Shown here in pieces: positions 1 through 9,413 of a stretch of 64,000 bases of DNA; within the stretch, counting starts at the first letter, position 1; every line of letters begins with the position of its first letter. A program made the position numbers and the translations under genes. The notes below the pieces were generated by a model, which was not told the origin of the DNA, searched no databases, and worked only from the letters and a program-made list of their open reading frames with translations. The DNA is from Enterovirga rhinocerotis. GTDB lineage: Bacteria; Pseudomonadota; Alphaproteobacteria; Rhizobiales; Beijerinckiaceae. The stretch covers positions 744,001 through 808,000 of the forward strand of contig NZ_SNZR01000013.1 in NCBI RefSeq assembly GCF_004363955.1, in the 5' to 3' direction.

Positions 1-14
1 GACGGACAAGGCGG

Positions 15-617
15 TCATTCCCCCGCCGCGCGGGAATTGACCCAGATCACCTGGGTCAGGCCCGTTCCCGGATTGCCGAATTGATGCGGCCGGTTGCTGT
101 CGAACGAGAAGCCGTCGCCCTCGCGCAACACATGGGTCTCGCCTTCGACGCACAGTTCCAGCACGCCTTTGACCACGATCCCGGCTTCGGCGCCGGAATG
201 GGCGTAGGGCGCGCCGCCCGTCGAGCCGCCGGGCTCGATGGTGATCAGGTAGACGTCGAGCTTCGGATTGGGATGGGTCGGGGTGACGAGCTCCTTGGAG
301 ATCGAGGTGTCACGGAACGCGATCCGTCGCCGCGTCTCCCGGCGCTGCACGATCGCCTCGTCGTCATCGCTCTCGTCGAACAGACCGCTGAGCCTGACAT
401 TCAGCGCATTCGCGATGCGGACGAGCACGCGGACGGAGGCGGACGAGCGTCCGCGCTCGATCTGGCTGATGAAGCTGACGGAGAGCCCGGACCGCTCCGC
501 GACATCCTTCAGCGACAGCTCTCGGGCCTTCCTGAGATGGCGGATACGCCGTCCCAGCTGCGCATCTGCGCCCGCGGCAGAATCGTCGTCGATCGGCTCC
601 ATGGACTCGATCTGCAT
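15..617 (-). CDS. XRE-family regulator with C-terminal cupin domain
   Basis: This is a predicted cytoplasmic DNA-binding regulator with a ligand-sensing cupin. The N-terminal third has a lambda-repressor-type helix-turn-helix (motifs RIRHLRKARELSLKDVAE and SFISQIERGRSS). The C-terminal half is a cupin_2 barrel (HSGAEAGIVVKGVLEL, then FDSNRPHQF). About 200 aa is the usual length of this family. The start at 617 was chosen because the reading frame upstream has no family-like sequence; an ATG at 602 is an alternative. It is divergent from the polyamine-type ABC operon beginning at 813, so it probably regulates that operon and itself; members of this family commonly control polyamine or amino-acid use (PuuR-like). 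The ligand is not known. Confidence 0.9.
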   Translation of the reverse strand: MQIESMEPIDDDSAAGADAQLGRRIRHLRKARELSLKDVAERSGLSVSFISQIERGRSSASVRVLVRIANALNVRLSGLFDESDDDEAIVQRRETRRRIAFRDTSISKELVTPTHPNPKLDVYLITIEPGGSTGGAPYAHSGAEAGIVVKGVLELCVEGETHVLREGDGFSFDSNRPHQFGNPGTGLTQVIWVNSRAAGE

Positions 618-789
618 GGCCGCGGGGCTCGTCACGATAGCCCGTCCGTTCGGTGATGCGCGATTGTCGGCATGGCTCGGCCCTCCGTGCCGCAGGCTCC
701 CCAGGGGAGCACAAACGATCGGCGCGCGGTTGGTGAAAAATGCGGCGGCGAAGATTTTATTCTGAACATAATCTGCCTTGCAATTTCTT

Positions 790-802
790 TTTCTAGCAGA
801 AA
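790..802. promoter_or_regulatory. Short inverted repeat in the divergent promoter region
   Basis: TTTCT-AGC-AGAAA is a perfect 5-bp-arm inverted repeat that ends 10 nt before the ATG of the ABC ATPase at 813. It lies in the 195-bp spacer between the XRE-cupin regulator and the transporter operon, which is visibly more AT-rich than the flanking genes. It could be the regulator's operator, but arms this short can arise by chance. Confidence 0.3.
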
Positions 803-812
803 GATTGGCGGC

Positions 813-1844
813 ATGAGCAGCCCTCGCGAGCATGACGGCCTCCACCTCCGGTCCATCCACAAGTCCTTCGGGGCGGTGCGGGCCGTGGACGGCGTAGACC
901 TAACGATCGCGGCTGGGGAGTTCGTCGCGTTCCTCGGGCCGAGCGGCTGCGGCAAGACGACGTTGCTGCGGATCATCGCGGGTTTCGACCGGGCCGATTC
1001 GGGCGAATTGCTGCTCGACGGCCGGGACATCGGCTCCCTGCAGCCCAACAGGCGCGACGTCGGGCTGGTGTTCCAGAACCTCGCCCTGTTTCCCCATCTC
1101 TCCGTCGCCGAGAATGTCGGCTTCGGCATGCGCATGCGCGGCCGCCCGGATCAGGAGATCCGGGCCAAGGTCGCCGAGATGCTGGAGATCGTCGATCTGT
1201 CGAGCTTCGGCGACCGGCGCATCCCGCAATTGTCCGGTGGGCAGAAGCAGCGCGTCGCCCTCGCGAGGGCGCTCGTTCTGCGTCCTGCCGTCCTCCTTCT
1301 GGACGAGCCGCTTTCCGCGCTGGACGCAAAACTGCGTCGTCAACTGCAGTCGGACCTCAAGGCGCTGCAGCGCGAGACCGCGACGACCTTCGTGTTCGTG
1401 ACCCACGATCAGGAAGAGGCGCTCTCGATGGCGGACCGCGTCGCGGTCTTCAACCGGGGGCGGCTCGAGCAGGTCGGGGAGCCGGAGGCCTTGTATGCCC
1501 GGCCGCAGACGCGGTTCGTCGCGGAATTCGTGGGGGATGCGAACCTCCTCGGCGCGGACGATCTGGCCCGCTTCTCGGTCGGCGGCGGAGCCGACGAGCT
1601 GCTCATCGTGCGGCCCGAGCAATGCGCCATCGGCGAGGCGGCCGCGGGCCTGCCGGTGCAGCGGGACGCCGTGGTGACGATGCGGGAATTCGTCGGGCCG
1701 CATGCGCGCCTCAGGCTCGAGGTCGAGGGCTCCGGGGTGCGGTGGCTCGCCCTGTGCCCGGGCGTCGCGGCGACGGGCCTCGATGCCGGGGCGCGCACGC
1801 GGCTCGGCTTCGATCCATCCGCCTGCGCCAAGGTTCGGGCATGA
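813..1844 (+). CDS. ABC transporter ATPase, spermidine/putrescine (PotA) type
   Basis: This is the ATP-hydrolysing subunit of an importer, on the cytoplasmic face of the membrane. All motifs are present: Walker A GPSGCGKTT (residues 42-50), signature LSGGQKQRV (140-148), Walker B LLLDEPLSALD (161-171) and switch His in VTHDQEEA (about 197). A C-terminal TOBE-like region follows, with the usual PotA/FbpC length (343 aa). The ATG at 813 was chosen because residues encoded upstream do not resemble the family. Its stop overlaps the next start (ATGA at 1841-1844), so it is translationally coupled to the first permease. Substrate is inferred as polyamine-like only from the family. Confidence 0.95.
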   Translation: MSSPREHDGLHLRSIHKSFGAVRAVDGVDLTIAAGEFVAFLGPSGCGKTTLLRIIAGFDRADSGELLLDGRDIGSLQPNRRDVGLVFQNLALFPHLSVAENVGFGMRMRGRPDQEIRAKVAEMLEIVDLSSFGDRRIPQLSGGQKQRVALARALVLRPAVLLLDEPLSALDAKLRRQLQSDLKALQRETATTFVFVTHDQEEALSMADRVAVFNRGRLEQVGEPEALYARPQTRFVAEFVGDANLLGADDLARFSVGGGADELLIVRPEQCAIGEAAAGLPVQRDAVVTMREFVGPHARLRLEVEGSGVRWLALCPGVAATGLDAGARTRLGFDPSACAKVRA

Positions 1845-2659
1845 TCGGCTCCGGAACGCGCGCGCTGCTCTTTGCCCCGATGGGCCTCCTTCTGGCGGCC
1901 TTTCTGATGACCGTCGTCGGGCTGGTCCATTCCTCGGCGGCGCGGGGGCTCGCGGTCTATGTCGAGCTTCTGGGCGATCCCGGCATCCGCACGGTCCTCG
2001 TCCGCACGGTGATCATCGCCACGATCACGACGGCGGCCTGCGCCGTGCTCGGCTATCCGCTGGCGCTGTTCCTGTCGCGCAGCCGCAACCGCAATCTCTG
2101 GCTGATCCTCGTGATCTCGCCCTGGCTCGTCAGCATCGTGGTGCGGACCTTCGGCTGGATGGTGCTGCTGGGCTCGCGGGGGCTCGTCAACACCACGCTC
2201 CAGGCGGTCGGGGCGACCCCGTCCCCGATCAGGATCCTGTTCACGCCGACGGCGGTCGTCCTCGGCCTGACGCACGTCTTCCTGCCCTTCATGGTGATCG
2301 CCATCCTGTCGTCGCTGCTGCAACTGGACCGGCGCCTCGAAGAGGCGAGCCGCATCCTCGGCGCGACGCGCTGGCAGACCTTCCGGGCGGTGACGCTTCC
2401 CTTGTCCGTCCCCGGCCTGATCGGCGGGTGCTCCCTGGTGCTGTTGATGGCGACGGGCGCGATCGTGACGCCGCTTCTGCTTGGCGGCCTTCGTGACCGG
2501 ATGCTGGGCACGCAGATCTACACGGAGGTCTTCCAGGTCTTCAATTTCGAGCGGGCCTCCGCCATGGCGGTGATCCTGCTCGCGACGGCCCTGATCCTCG
2601 TGATCCCGCTCCGGCTCGTCGAAGGCCGCATGCGCCGCCGCCTCGGAGCCGCCCGATGA
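1841..2659 (+). CDS. ABC transporter permease, PotB type
   Basis: This inner-membrane permease of 272 aa has about six hydrophobic segments. It carries the cytoplasmic EAA loop that docks the ATPase (EEASRILGATRWQTFRAVTLP), typical of binding-protein-dependent importers. The N-terminus begins with a strongly hydrophobic helix (ALLFAPMGLLLAAFLMTVVG). It starts inside the ATPase stop codon and ends overlapping the second permease (ATGA at 2656-2659), so the three genes form one translation-coupled unit. With the PotC-type partner it would form the heterodimeric channel. Substrate specificity cannot be read from the permease. Confidence 0.93.
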   Translation: MIGSGTRALLFAPMGLLLAAFLMTVVGLVHSSAARGLAVYVELLGDPGIRTVLVRTVIIATITTAACAVLGYPLALFLSRSRNRNLWLILVISPWLVSIVVRTFGWMVLLGSRGLVNTTLQAVGATPSPIRILFTPTAVVLGLTHVFLPFMVIAILSSLLQLDRRLEEASRILGATRWQTFRAVTLPLSVPGLIGGCSLVLLMATGAIVTPLLLGGLRDRMLGTQIYTEVFQVFNFERASAMAVILLATALILVIPLRLVEGRMRRRLGAAR

Positions 2660-3465
2660 GGACCAGCCTGCCCGTCCGCATCCTGGCGGCTCTCGTCCTC
2701 GTCTTCCTGCCGGCGCCGCTCATCATCGTCATCGGGGCGTCGTTCTCGCCCGGCGCGGTCCTGTCCTTCCCGCCGCCCGGCTTCTCGCTGCGCTGGTACG
2801 GAGAGGTGCTGGGCGATCACGGATGGGTGATGGCCTTTGTGGCGAGCGCGGGCATCGCCGCCGGCGCGGCCGTCGTGACGACGATCGCGGCGCTCGGGGC
2901 CGCGCTCGCGCTGGAACATGCCTCGCCGCGCACGCGCAGCATCGCCGAGACGATGATCCTGGCGCCGCTGCTCTTTCCCCATGCCGCCCTCGGCATCGCC
3001 TTCCTGAGCTGGCTCGTCGCGCTGCATGCCAACGGCACGATGATCGGCGTGTTCGTCTCCCACGTCATCCTGTGCGCACCCTTCGCCTACCGGCCGATCG
3101 CGGTCTCGCTGCATCAGATCGACCGATCCGTGGCGGAAGCCGCCGAGATCCTGGGCGCGAGCCCGTGGCGGACCATCACCACGGTGCTGATCCCGATGCT
3201 GCGGCCCGGTCTCGCCGCCGCGCTGATGTTCAGCTTCATCATCAGCTTCGACGAGGTCACGGTGACGATGTTCCTGGTCGGGCCCGAATTCTCGACGCTC
3301 CCGGTCAAGATCTACGGCCACCTCGCCGATAGCGCCGATCCGGTCGTCGCCGCGATCTCGACCATCCTGATCGCCATGACCGGAGGCATGATCCTGCTGC
3401 TCGATCGCGTCGTCGGCCTCGGCATCTTCGTCGACATCGAAGAAGACGCCCGCGGAAATGCCTGA
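2656..3465 (+). CDS. ABC transporter permease, PotC type
   Basis: This is the second inner-membrane permease, 269 aa, with about six membrane segments and the EAA loop (AEAAEILGASPWRTITTVLIP). The motif SFIISFDEVTVTMFL before the last segments is characteristic of PotC-like subunits. It overlaps the preceding permease by 4 nt and lies 12 nt ahead of the first binding protein gene. It pairs with the upstream permease to form the translocation pore of the importer encoded by this operon. Confidence 0.93.
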   Translation: MRTSLPVRILAALVLVFLPAPLIIVIGASFSPGAVLSFPPPGFSLRWYGEVLGDHGWVMAFVASAGIAAGAAVVTTIAALGAALALEHASPRTRSIAETMILAPLLFPHAALGIAFLSWLVALHANGTMIGVFVSHVILCAPFAYRPIAVSLHQIDRSVAEAAEILGASPWRTITTVLIPMLRPGLAAALMFSFIISFDEVTVTMFLVGPEFSTLPVKIYGHLADSADPVVAAISTILIAMTGGMILLLDRVVGLGIFVDIEEDARGNA

Positions 3466-3477
3466 GCTCGGAGATGT

Positions 3478-4533
3478 ATGATGATGAAGCGACGTGATTT
3501 CCTGGCCGGCTCCGCCGCGCTGACCTCCGCTCCCTGGATCATCCCGGCCCGTGCGTCCGATGACAGGATCGTCATGGCCTGCTGGGGCGGCGGCACGGCC
3601 CGGATGTGGCGCGATGCCTTCGGAAAGCCCTTCACGGCGGACACCAAGATCCCCGTGACGGTCGCGGAAGTGCCCGACCCGTCGGCCGCCATCGCGGCGG
3701 CGCAGGGGCGCCCTCAGCACAACGTCATCATCGCGGCCTCTTTCCAGGGCGCTTCTCTGGCCCGCCGCGGCCTGATCGAGGAGTTCGACGCCAGCGAGCT
3801 GCCGAACCTCAAGCACATCCCGGAAAAATACTGGATCAAGAACGAGGCCGGCAAGGTGCTCGGCATGCCGATCTACTTCATCTATTACGGCGTCGCCTAC
3901 AACACGAAGAGCTCCAAGGCCGACGATTTCGCGTCCTGGAAGAACCTTGCCGAACCGAAATGGAAGGGTCTGCTCTCCATCACGAGGCCGATCTTCTTTG
4001 CGCCCTACGACCTCACCATCTGCAGCAAGGTGATGGGCGGGAACGAGGTGAATATCGAGCCGGGCATTCCTCTGCTCCAGGGCATCGCCCGCAATGCGGT
4101 CAGCTCCTATACCTCGATGGCCTCGCTCCAGCAGCAGCTCGCGCTCGGTGAGGTCTCGGCGGCGCCGTTCTATTCGAGCCAGGTCCAGCTTCTGAGGCGG
4201 AGCGGCGAGAAGGGTGTCGACATCGTGATCCCGCAGGAAGGCGGTCTCGTCCTGTCCTACATCCTGGCGATCCCGAAGAACTCGGGCAGCCGCGCGGCGG
4301 CGATCCGGTTCCTGAACGAGTCCATCTCGCCTCCGAAGCAGATCGAGGCGGCCCGCAACGCCTATCTGCCGCTCTCCAACAATGTCGAGCTGCCGGCCGA
4401 CCTGTCCAAGGACTACGGCATGACGATGGACGAGGTCCGCGGCCGCAACTGGGCGCCCGACTGGTACGCCGTCGCCGGCCAGATCGAGGAGCGGATGCGA
4501 CTCGTCCAGAGGATCATCGACGAAGCGCGGTAA
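3478..4533 (+). CDS. ABC extracellular binding protein, PotD type, Tat-exported (copy 1)
   Basis: This periplasmic ligand-binding protein (351 aa) should deliver substrate to the PotB/PotC-type permeases encoded just upstream. The N-terminus has a twin-arginine signal (KRRDFLAGSAALTSAPW) ending near PARAS, so export of a folded protein is predicted. The mature part has the type-2 periplasmic binding fold typical of PotD/PotF relatives (for example GMPIYFIYYGVAYNT). The start codon lies in a run ATGATGATGAAG, so a start one or two codons downstream is possible. A second paralogue with very similar sequence lies at 8282-9331 in the same operon. Confidence 0.92.
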   Translation: MMMKRRDFLAGSAALTSAPWIIPARASDDRIVMACWGGGTARMWRDAFGKPFTADTKIPVTVAEVPDPSAAIAAAQGRPQHNVIIAASFQGASLARRGLIEEFDASELPNLKHIPEKYWIKNEAGKVLGMPIYFIYYGVAYNTKSSKADDFASWKNLAEPKWKGLLSITRPIFFAPYDLTICSKVMGGNEVNIEPGIPLLQGIARNAVSSYTSMASLQQQLALGEVSAAPFYSSQVQLLRRSGEKGVDIVIPQEGGLVLSYILAIPKNSGSRAAAIRFLNESISPPKQIEAARNAYLPLSNNVELPADLSKDYGMTMDEVRGRNWAPDWYAVAGQIEERMRLVQRIIDEAR

Positions 4534-4593
4534 TCGATCGCTCGGCTCGGCGGGGTTGCGACCTCCCGGCGCGGCGGCGGGTGTTGGAGACGG

Positions 4594-6618
4594 ATGTTCA
4601 TGCGTGTGGGTATCGAGATCGGCGGGACATTCACGGATCTCGTCCGGATCGACGATCGCGGCATCCGGATCGTCAAGGTCCGCAGCACGCCGGCCGCGCC
4701 GGATGCCGGATTGTTCGATGCCGTCGAGGCCGGCGGCATCGACCTCGAGGCGGTGCGCGACTTCGCGCACGGCTCGACGGTCGCGACCAATGCGGTCCTC
4801 GAGCGCAAGGGGGGGCGGATCGCTCTCCTGGTCACGGAAGGCTTCCGCGACATCCTGCTCTTGCGCCGCCAGGACCGCGAGGCCCTGTTCGACATCTTCT
4901 ATCGGAAACCCGAGCCGCTCGTGCCGCGCAGCGACACGCTCGAGGTGCCCGAGCGCGTCGGCAGCGGCGGGGACGTCGTCCGGGCGCTCGACGAGGACGC
5001 GCTGGTTCCGCGCCTCGAAGCGTTCCTGCGGGATGGGGGATACGATGCCGTCGCCATCTGTCTCCTGAACGCGTTCGCGCGGCCCGATCACGAGCGGCGC
5101 GTCGCCGAACTCGTGCGCCGGATCGCGCCCGATCTTCCCGTGACGTGCTCGGTCGATGTCAGCCGGGCCTTCCGCGAATACGAGCGGGCGAGCACGGCGA
5201 CGCTCGCCGCCTATGTCCAGCCGGTGCTCGACGCCTATCTCCGCCGGATCGAGGCGCGTCTCGACGGGTCCGGGTTCCGCGGCGCCTTCTCGATGATGCA
5301 GTCGAATGGCGGCCGGGTTCCCGCCGCCGCCATCCGCTCGAACGGGGCGAGCGCGCTTCTGTCGGGGCCGGCGGCCGGCGTGACCGGCGCGATCCGCCAG
5401 AGCGCACGGTCCGGGGTGCGCGACATCATCACGCTCGATATCGGCGGCACCAGCGCCGATGTCTGCCTGATCCGCGACGGGCGGCCCGACCTCACCAAGG
5501 AAGCCCGCATCGACACGCTGCCGGTCCTCGTGCCGATGGTCGACATCACGACGATCGGCGCGGGCGGCGGCTCGCTCGTCTGGATCGACGATGGCGGGCT
5601 CCTGCGCGTCGGCCCGAGGAGCGCCGGCGCCGATCCGGGTCCGGCCTGCTATGGTCGCGGGGGCACCGCGCCGACGCTGACGGATGCCCATGTCGTCTGC
5701 GGCCGCATCAATCCCGACGCGAAGCTCGCAGGCTCGCTTCCGCTCGATGCTGCGGCTGCCCGGCGCGCCTTCGAGCCGATCGCCGAGACCCTCGGCCTGT
5801 CGGTGGAGGAGGTGGCGAGCAGCGCCATCCGGATCGCCGTCGAAGCCATCGTCTCGGCGATCCGCCTCGTGAGCACCAGCCGAGGCCGCGATCCGCGCGA
5901 CTATGTCCTCGTGCCGTTCGGCGGAGCGGGACCGCTTCATGCGGCCTTGGTCGCCGATGCGCTCGCGATGGACAGGGTCCTCATCCCGCCCAATGCCGGG
6001 GTGCTGTCGGCCTATGGGCTCCTGGTCGCGGATTACTCGGTCTATGACGGCGTGACGCGCCGTCGGCGGCTCGAGGAGGAGGCGATGCCGGATGTGCGGG
6101 CGACGATCGCCGAGCTTCTCGAGGGGCTGACGCGGCGGGCCGACGAACTCGGCCTCGGCCCGGACCGCCGCTTCGACGTGATCCTGGAGATGCGCTTCGT
6201 CGGCCAGGCCTACGATCTCGGCGTGCCCATCGACCTCGCCGCGCTCGACGAGCTGAAAGCCTCGGACCTCGTCGCCGCCTTCGTGCGCGAGCACGAGATC
6301 GTCTATCGCCACGGCGGACTCGGGGCGGTGAAATCCGTCGAGATCGTGTCCTTCCAGGCCGGCCTGCACGTCGCGCCCGAGACCGTCCCGAGCCTCGCCG
6401 ACGTGGCGGAGGCGGAGGCCGCCATCCCGACAATCGGCGCGCGGATCTATGACGAAGGGCGGTGGCACGAGACCTCGCGTCAGGCGCGAAGCGCCGTCGC
6501 GGACGGCATTCGCGGGCCTGTCGCGCTCGAAGACCTGACGGCGACCGTCTACGTGCCCCCCGGCTGGACGGCCGCGTCCGACGAGGCCGGCAACCTGACC
6601 CTGAGGAGAGTCGCGTGA
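4594..6618 (+). CDS. Hydantoinase/oxoprolinase family protein, A subunit (HyuA-like)
   Basis: This is the ATP-dependent subunit of a hydantoinase/5-oxoprolinase/acetone-carboxylase-type enzyme, 674 aa, the usual length. The N-terminus has the ASKHA ATPase phosphate-1 motif (GIEIGGTFTDLV), then DFAHGSTVATNAVLERKGG. The C-terminal hydantoinase_A half has DIITLDIGGTSADVCLI and GAGGGSLVWID. It probably cleaves a cyclic amide or lactam using ATP together with the B subunit immediately downstream (GTGA overlap at 6615-6618). Position inside a polyamine-type importer operon suggests the imported compound is its substrate. The exact substrate is unknown. ATG at 4600 is an alternative start. Confidence 0.93.
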   Translation: MFMRVGIEIGGTFTDLVRIDDRGIRIVKVRSTPAAPDAGLFDAVEAGGIDLEAVRDFAHGSTVATNAVLERKGGRIALLVTEGFRDILLLRRQDREALFDIFYRKPEPLVPRSDTLEVPERVGSGGDVVRALDEDALVPRLEAFLRDGGYDAVAICLLNAFARPDHERRVAELVRRIAPDLPVTCSVDVSRAFREYERASTATLAAYVQPVLDAYLRRIEARLDGSGFRGAFSMMQSNGGRVPAAAIRSNGASALLSGPAAGVTGAIRQSARSGVRDIITLDIGGTSADVCLIRDGRPDLTKEARIDTLPVLVPMVDITTIGAGGGSLVWIDDGGLLRVGPRSAGADPGPACYGRGGTAPTLTDAHVVCGRINPDAKLAGSLPLDAAAARRAFEPIAETLGLSVEEVASSAIRIAVEAIVSAIRLVSTSRGRDPRDYVLVPFGGAGPLHAALVADALAMDRVLIPPNAGVLSAYGLLVADYSVYDGVTRRRRLEEEAMPDVRATIAELLEGLTRRADELGLGPDRRFDVILEMRFVGQAYDLGVPIDLAALDELKASDLVAAFVREHEIVYRHGGLGAVKSVEIVSFQAGLHVAPETVPSLADVAEAEAAIPTIGARIYDEGRWHETSRQARSAVADGIRGPVALEDLTATVYVPPGWTAASDEAGNLTLRRVA

Positions 6619-8243
6619 ATCCCGTCGATCAGGCGATCATCAGCCAGGCGCTGCTCTCGGCCGCGCGCGAGATGGGGATCAAGCTCTACCGGTCGGCCTA
6701 TTCCTCTGTCGTGCGCGACGGCAAGGATGCCTCGACCGGCATCCTCGACTGCACCGGCCAGGCGGTGGCGCAGAGCGACGAGCTCATCCCGATCCTCGTC
6801 GGCTCCCTGTCGATCACCTTCCGTGCCTGCGCCGAGCGCTATCCGGTCGAGACGCTGCGCGAGGGCGACTTCTACATCTGCAACCACCCCTATCACGGCG
6901 CGCACCACCTTCAGGACATCCTGATCTTCGTGCCGATCTTCTTCGAGGGAGAATTGCTGGGCTTCAGCGCCTCGGTAGCGCACCATCTCGATATCGGGGG
7001 CGGTGCGCCGGGCATGAACACCTCGGCGACCGACTACTACCAGGAGGGGCTGATCATCCCTCCGAGCAAGTACAACCTGAAGGCCGATTGGCAGGACGAC
7101 GGCCCGTTCCAGCGCTTCCTCGCCGCGAATTTCCGCGTGCCGGAAATGACGATCGGCGACATCGATTCCCAGTTCGCCGCCTGCGCCGTCGGTGCCGACC
7201 GGGTCCGGGAACTCGCTGCGAAGTTCGGCCCGGCGACCGTGAAGGCGGCGATGAGCGAGATGATCGCCTATGTTGAGCGGCGGGTGCGCGCCGCGGTCAG
7301 GGCGATCCCGGACGGCACCTATTTCGGCGAGGATTGCCTCGACGACGACGGCCTGTCGGACGAGCCGCTCGCCATCAAGGTCAAGCTGACGGTCGCGGGG
7401 GACCAGCTCTCCGTCGACTTCGAGGGTACCTGCCCGCAGGTGAAGTCGAACCTCAACGCGCCCTTCGCCTCCACCGTCTCGGCGACGCTCGCCTGCGTGA
7501 AATCCGTGCTCACGGGAGACGACGTGCCCTTCAACGAAGGCGCGACTCGGGCCGTCAGCATCACGGCGCCTCGGGGGAGCCTCCTCAACCCCAATCCGCC
7601 GGCACCGGTGCGGGCGCGCATGGAGGCCGCCTTCCGGTCCTACGACGTCGTGCTCAAGGCCTTCGGCGCGGCCATTCCAGACCGGGCTGTCGCGCCGGGC
7701 TACGATTGCACCACGGGATTCTGCCTCAGCCACCTGAAGGATGGCCGCTTCCGCGTGTTCCTGGAACTGCGCGACGGCGGCTATGGCGGATCCGCGAAGG
7801 GCGACGGCTGCGATGCCGTCGCCGGACCCCTGTCCAACTGCACCAACACGCCGGTCGAGCAGATCGACGCGGATTACGACTTCTTCCGCATCGAGTCCTA
7901 CGAGCTGCGGCCGGATAGCGGCGGCAGGGGGCGTCACCGCGGCGGCATGGGATCGACCCGGACCTACCGCATCCTCGAGGACGGCGTCCGTCTGTCGATC
8001 TATGCGGATCGCTTCAAGTTCCCGGCGGCGGGGCTCGCCGGCGGCGAGCCGGGGGCGCCGGGTGGGTGTTTCGTCCATCGGGGGGACGAGGTCATCACCG
8101 TGCGGACCAAGGACGACCTTCCGCTGCGCCGCGGGGACCTCATCGTCCTCGCCTCTGGTGGCGGCGGCGGCTTCGGCGAGGCCTCGGCCCGCGACGAGGC
8201 TGCGATCAAGCTCGATCAGAAACAGGGTTACGTGACCGCGTGA
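6615..8243 (+). CDS. Hydantoinase B / oxoprolinase family protein (HyuB-like)
   Basis: This is the partner subunit of the preceding HyuA-like protein, 542 aa, in the hydantoinase_B family. Recognisable stretches are the N-terminal DQAIISQALLSAAREMGIKL, the FYICNHPYHGAHHLQD motif and the C-terminal GGRGRHRGGMG. The GTG start at 6615 was chosen because it overlaps the upstream stop (GTGA), the rule for this operon. Together the two subunits are expected to form a cytoplasmic ATP-dependent amidohydrolase (hydantoin, 5-oxoproline or similar). Its metal-ligand residues cannot be assigned with confidence from sequence alone. Confidence 0.93.
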   Translation: MNPVDQAIISQALLSAAREMGIKLYRSAYSSVVRDGKDASTGILDCTGQAVAQSDELIPILVGSLSITFRACAERYPVETLREGDFYICNHPYHGAHHLQDILIFVPIFFEGELLGFSASVAHHLDIGGGAPGMNTSATDYYQEGLIIPPSKYNLKADWQDDGPFQRFLAANFRVPEMTIGDIDSQFAACAVGADRVRELAAKFGPATVKAAMSEMIAYVERRVRAAVRAIPDGTYFGEDCLDDDGLSDEPLAIKVKLTVAGDQLSVDFEGTCPQVKSNLNAPFASTVSATLACVKSVLTGDDVPFNEGATRAVSITAPRGSLLNPNPPAPVRARMEAAFRSYDVVLKAFGAAIPDRAVAPGYDCTTGFCLSHLKDGRFRVFLELRDGGYGGSAKGDGCDAVAGPLSNCTNTPVEQIDADYDFFRIESYELRPDSGGRGRHRGGMGSTRTYRILEDGVRLSIYADRFKFPAAGLAGGEPGAPGGCFVHRGDEVITVRTKDDLPLRRGDLIVLASGGGGGFGEASARDEAAIKLDQKQGYVTA

Positions 8244-8281
8244 CATCGCGGGACGGCAGGCCCTCCAGGGAGATGTCTCAC

Positions 8282-9331
8282 ATGTTCGATCGCCGCTCGC
8301 TTCTCCTCGGTTCCGGTGCGCTCGCCGCAGGCGCCATTCCGCGCACCGCGCGAGCGTCGGGCGGACGCGTCATCATGGCGACCTGGGGCGGAGGCAGCTC
8401 CAAGCGCTTCCGCGAGACCTTCGCCGGATCCTTCACCAAGGCGACCGGGATCCCCGTCACCATCGCGGAGGTGCCCGATCCGGCGGCCGTGATCGCGGCG
8501 GCCCAGGGCCGGCCTCAGCACAACGTCATCATCGCGGCGTCCTTCCAGGCCGGCACCCTCGCGCAGAAGGGCCTGCTCGAGGAACTGACGGAAGACGAGA
8601 TCCCGAACATCCGCAAGATTCCCGAGCAGTTCTGGGTCCGCAACGCGGCCGGCAAGCTGATCGGGATGCCGATGTACTTCCTGTTCTACGGAATCGCGTA
8701 CAATACCGAGCTCGCCAAGGCCGAGGATTTCCCGTCCTGGAAGGTGCTGGCCGAGCCCCGCTGGAAGGACAAGATCTCGATCACCCGCCCGGTCTTCCTG
8801 GCGCCCTACGACCTGACGCTCTACGCCAAGCTCAATGGCGGCGACGAGACCAATATCGAGCCCGGCATCCCGATGCTGCGGGCGGTCGCGAAGAATGCCG
8901 GCACCGCCTACACCTCCATGGCCTCGCTGCAGCAGCAGCTCGCCACGGGCGAGATCGTCGCGGCCCCCTATTACTCCGGCCAGATCCAGAACCTGCGGCA
9001 GGCAGGCCAGACCAGCATCGCGATGACGCTGCCCGCCGATGGCGGCCTTGCCCTGTCCTACATGCTGGCGGTGCCGAAGGGCGCGCCCGACCGCGCCGCC
9101 GCGATCCGCTTCCTCAACGAGGCCATCGATCCGCAGAAGCAACTCGAAACCGCGCGGAGCGGCTTCCTGCCGCTGACCACCACCACCCTGCCGCCGGACA
9201 TCGAACGCGACCTCGGGACGACGGTCGAGAAGGTCCGACAGGGCACCTGGTCGCCGAACTGGTTCACGATCGCCGAGAAGTTCGAGGAGCGGGTCCGCCT
9301 CGTCGAGCGCATCATCACCGAAGCGCGGTGA
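8282..9331 (+). CDS. ABC extracellular binding protein, PotD type (copy 2)
   Basis: This is a second periplasmic binding protein, 349 aa, clearly paralogous to the product of 3478-4533: by eye more than half of aligned residues match, with shared blocks such as YTSMASLQQQLA and GRPQHNVIIAASFQ. It starts with a Tat-like signal (DRRSLLLGSGALAAGA). The ATG at 8282 was preferred over one at 8273 because AGGGAG at 8267-8272 gives a normal spacing only to 8282. It lies after the hydantoinase pair in the same operon, so one importer may be served by two binding proteins with different ligands. Confidence 0.92.
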   Translation: MFDRRSLLLGSGALAAGAIPRTARASGGRVIMATWGGGSSKRFRETFAGSFTKATGIPVTIAEVPDPAAVIAAAQGRPQHNVIIAASFQAGTLAQKGLLEELTEDEIPNIRKIPEQFWVRNAAGKLIGMPMYFLFYGIAYNTELAKAEDFPSWKVLAEPRWKDKISITRPVFLAPYDLTLYAKLNGGDETNIEPGIPMLRAVAKNAGTAYTSMASLQQQLATGEIVAAPYYSGQIQNLRQAGQTSIAMTLPADGGLALSYMLAVPKGAPDRAAAIRFLNEAIDPQKQLETARSGFLPLTTTTLPPDIERDLGTTVEKVRQGTWSPNWFTIAEKFEERVRLVERIITEAR

Positions 9332-9413
9332 CGGACGGCTCGTGTAGTGCCGGGCCGGCAGGGACCGCCCGGTCCGACCCGGCCGCCGCTTTCGATCGAA
9401 CCTGAGGCCTGCC

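Noticed and set aside
2518-6468. Very long open frame (over 1300 codons) on the minus strand opposite the ABC/hydantoinase operon
   Set aside because: It is antisense to four genes with clear family motifs; the composition (Arg, Asp, Gly-rich) is what high-GC third positions give on the opposite strand.
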